Origin: Arsenicibacter sp965247375
Lineage (GTDB): Bacteria; Bacteroidota; Bacteroidia; Cytophagales; Spirosomataceae
Direction: 5' to 3'
DNA length: 64,000 bases
Assembly (NCBI GenBank): GCA_965247375.1
Contig: CBDFHU010000035.1
Location: 1 to 64,000 of the forward strand
In this document: piece after piece, positions 63,882 through 64,000 of the stretch
How the letters are laid out: every line of letters begins with the position of its first letter
How positions within the stretch are numbered: position 1 is the stretch's first letter
Made by a program: the position numbers and the translations under genes
Notes under the pieces: model-generated
What the model was told of the DNA's origin: nothing
Database searches by the model: none
Seen by the model: the letters and a program-made list of their open reading frames with translations, nothing else

Positions 63882-64000
63882 GATTTACAGTATGGTCAAC
63901 AATGATAACATTGAGATAATACAACGGCGGCAAGCCGATGCTTCATTCACCTTAATACCAATCACTTGCGGGTGGAATTTTGCCTAAAAAATCCAGACGC

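Noticed and set aside
1..64000. Insertion sequences, prophage genes, tRNA or rRNA genes
   Set aside because: I saw no transposase, integrase, phage structural motif, terminal-repeat pair with target duplication, or tRNA/rRNA-like sequence.

Overview
The window looks like a chromosome segment of a Bacteroidota species, most likely order Cytophagales (Spirosoma-like family). The evidence is a SusC/SusD pair, hybrid two-component systems with periplasmic propellers, many lipoproteins and TonB receptors, Bacteroidota-type -7 boxes (TAnnTTTG), and very large Ig-like/beta-helix surface proteins. The genus is inference. I saw no rRNA, tRNA, CRISPR array, insertion sequence or prophage.

Region 1 (1-10 kb): a LacI-family regulator with its own operator pair; a broken surface-protein gene; an NTF2-like lipoprotein; a membrane-spanning AraC-TPR regulator; a remnant of an AraC gene; and a secreted beta-helix protein.

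Region 2 (10-31 kb) is the most unusual part. Two paralogous hybrid two-component systems (HTCS, sensor plus AraC output in one protein) each lie just upstream of large secreted proteins: a 2040-residue modular protein after one, two seven-bladed-propeller/Ig proteins after the other. Both HTCS-surface gene junctions carry the same pair of 12-bp direct repeats (CATTTCGGACAT) spaced exactly 21 bp, a strong candidate HTCS operator. Five surface proteins in regions 1-2 share a C-terminal domain of about 85-90 residues, four of them ending in SCP. Three genes of this set carry a single inactivating change (extra base, extra base, in-frame TAG) while close paralogues are intact.

Region 3 (31-45 kb): YceI-like protein; a hybrid histidine kinase divergent from an outer-membrane protein gene; a tightly overlapping NRDE/TANGO2 - ATP-grasp - stand-alone CoaB operon; a sigma-54-type response regulator divergent from a YHS - DoxX - DinB - LysE - YHS - DM13 gene run.

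Region 4 (45-60 kb) looks like nutrient uptake, probably organic phosphate: SusC/SusD, a Wzi-like protein, a phytase-like esterase, a beta-propeller phytase, a TonB receptor with a beta-helix lipoprotein, and a TPR-HTH membrane regulator.

Region 5 (60-64 kb): a GCS2-type carboxylate-amine ligase and a remarkable fusion of a trypsin-like protease with a NUC1-type (DRGH) nuclease, the best candidate for a defence or conflict effector.
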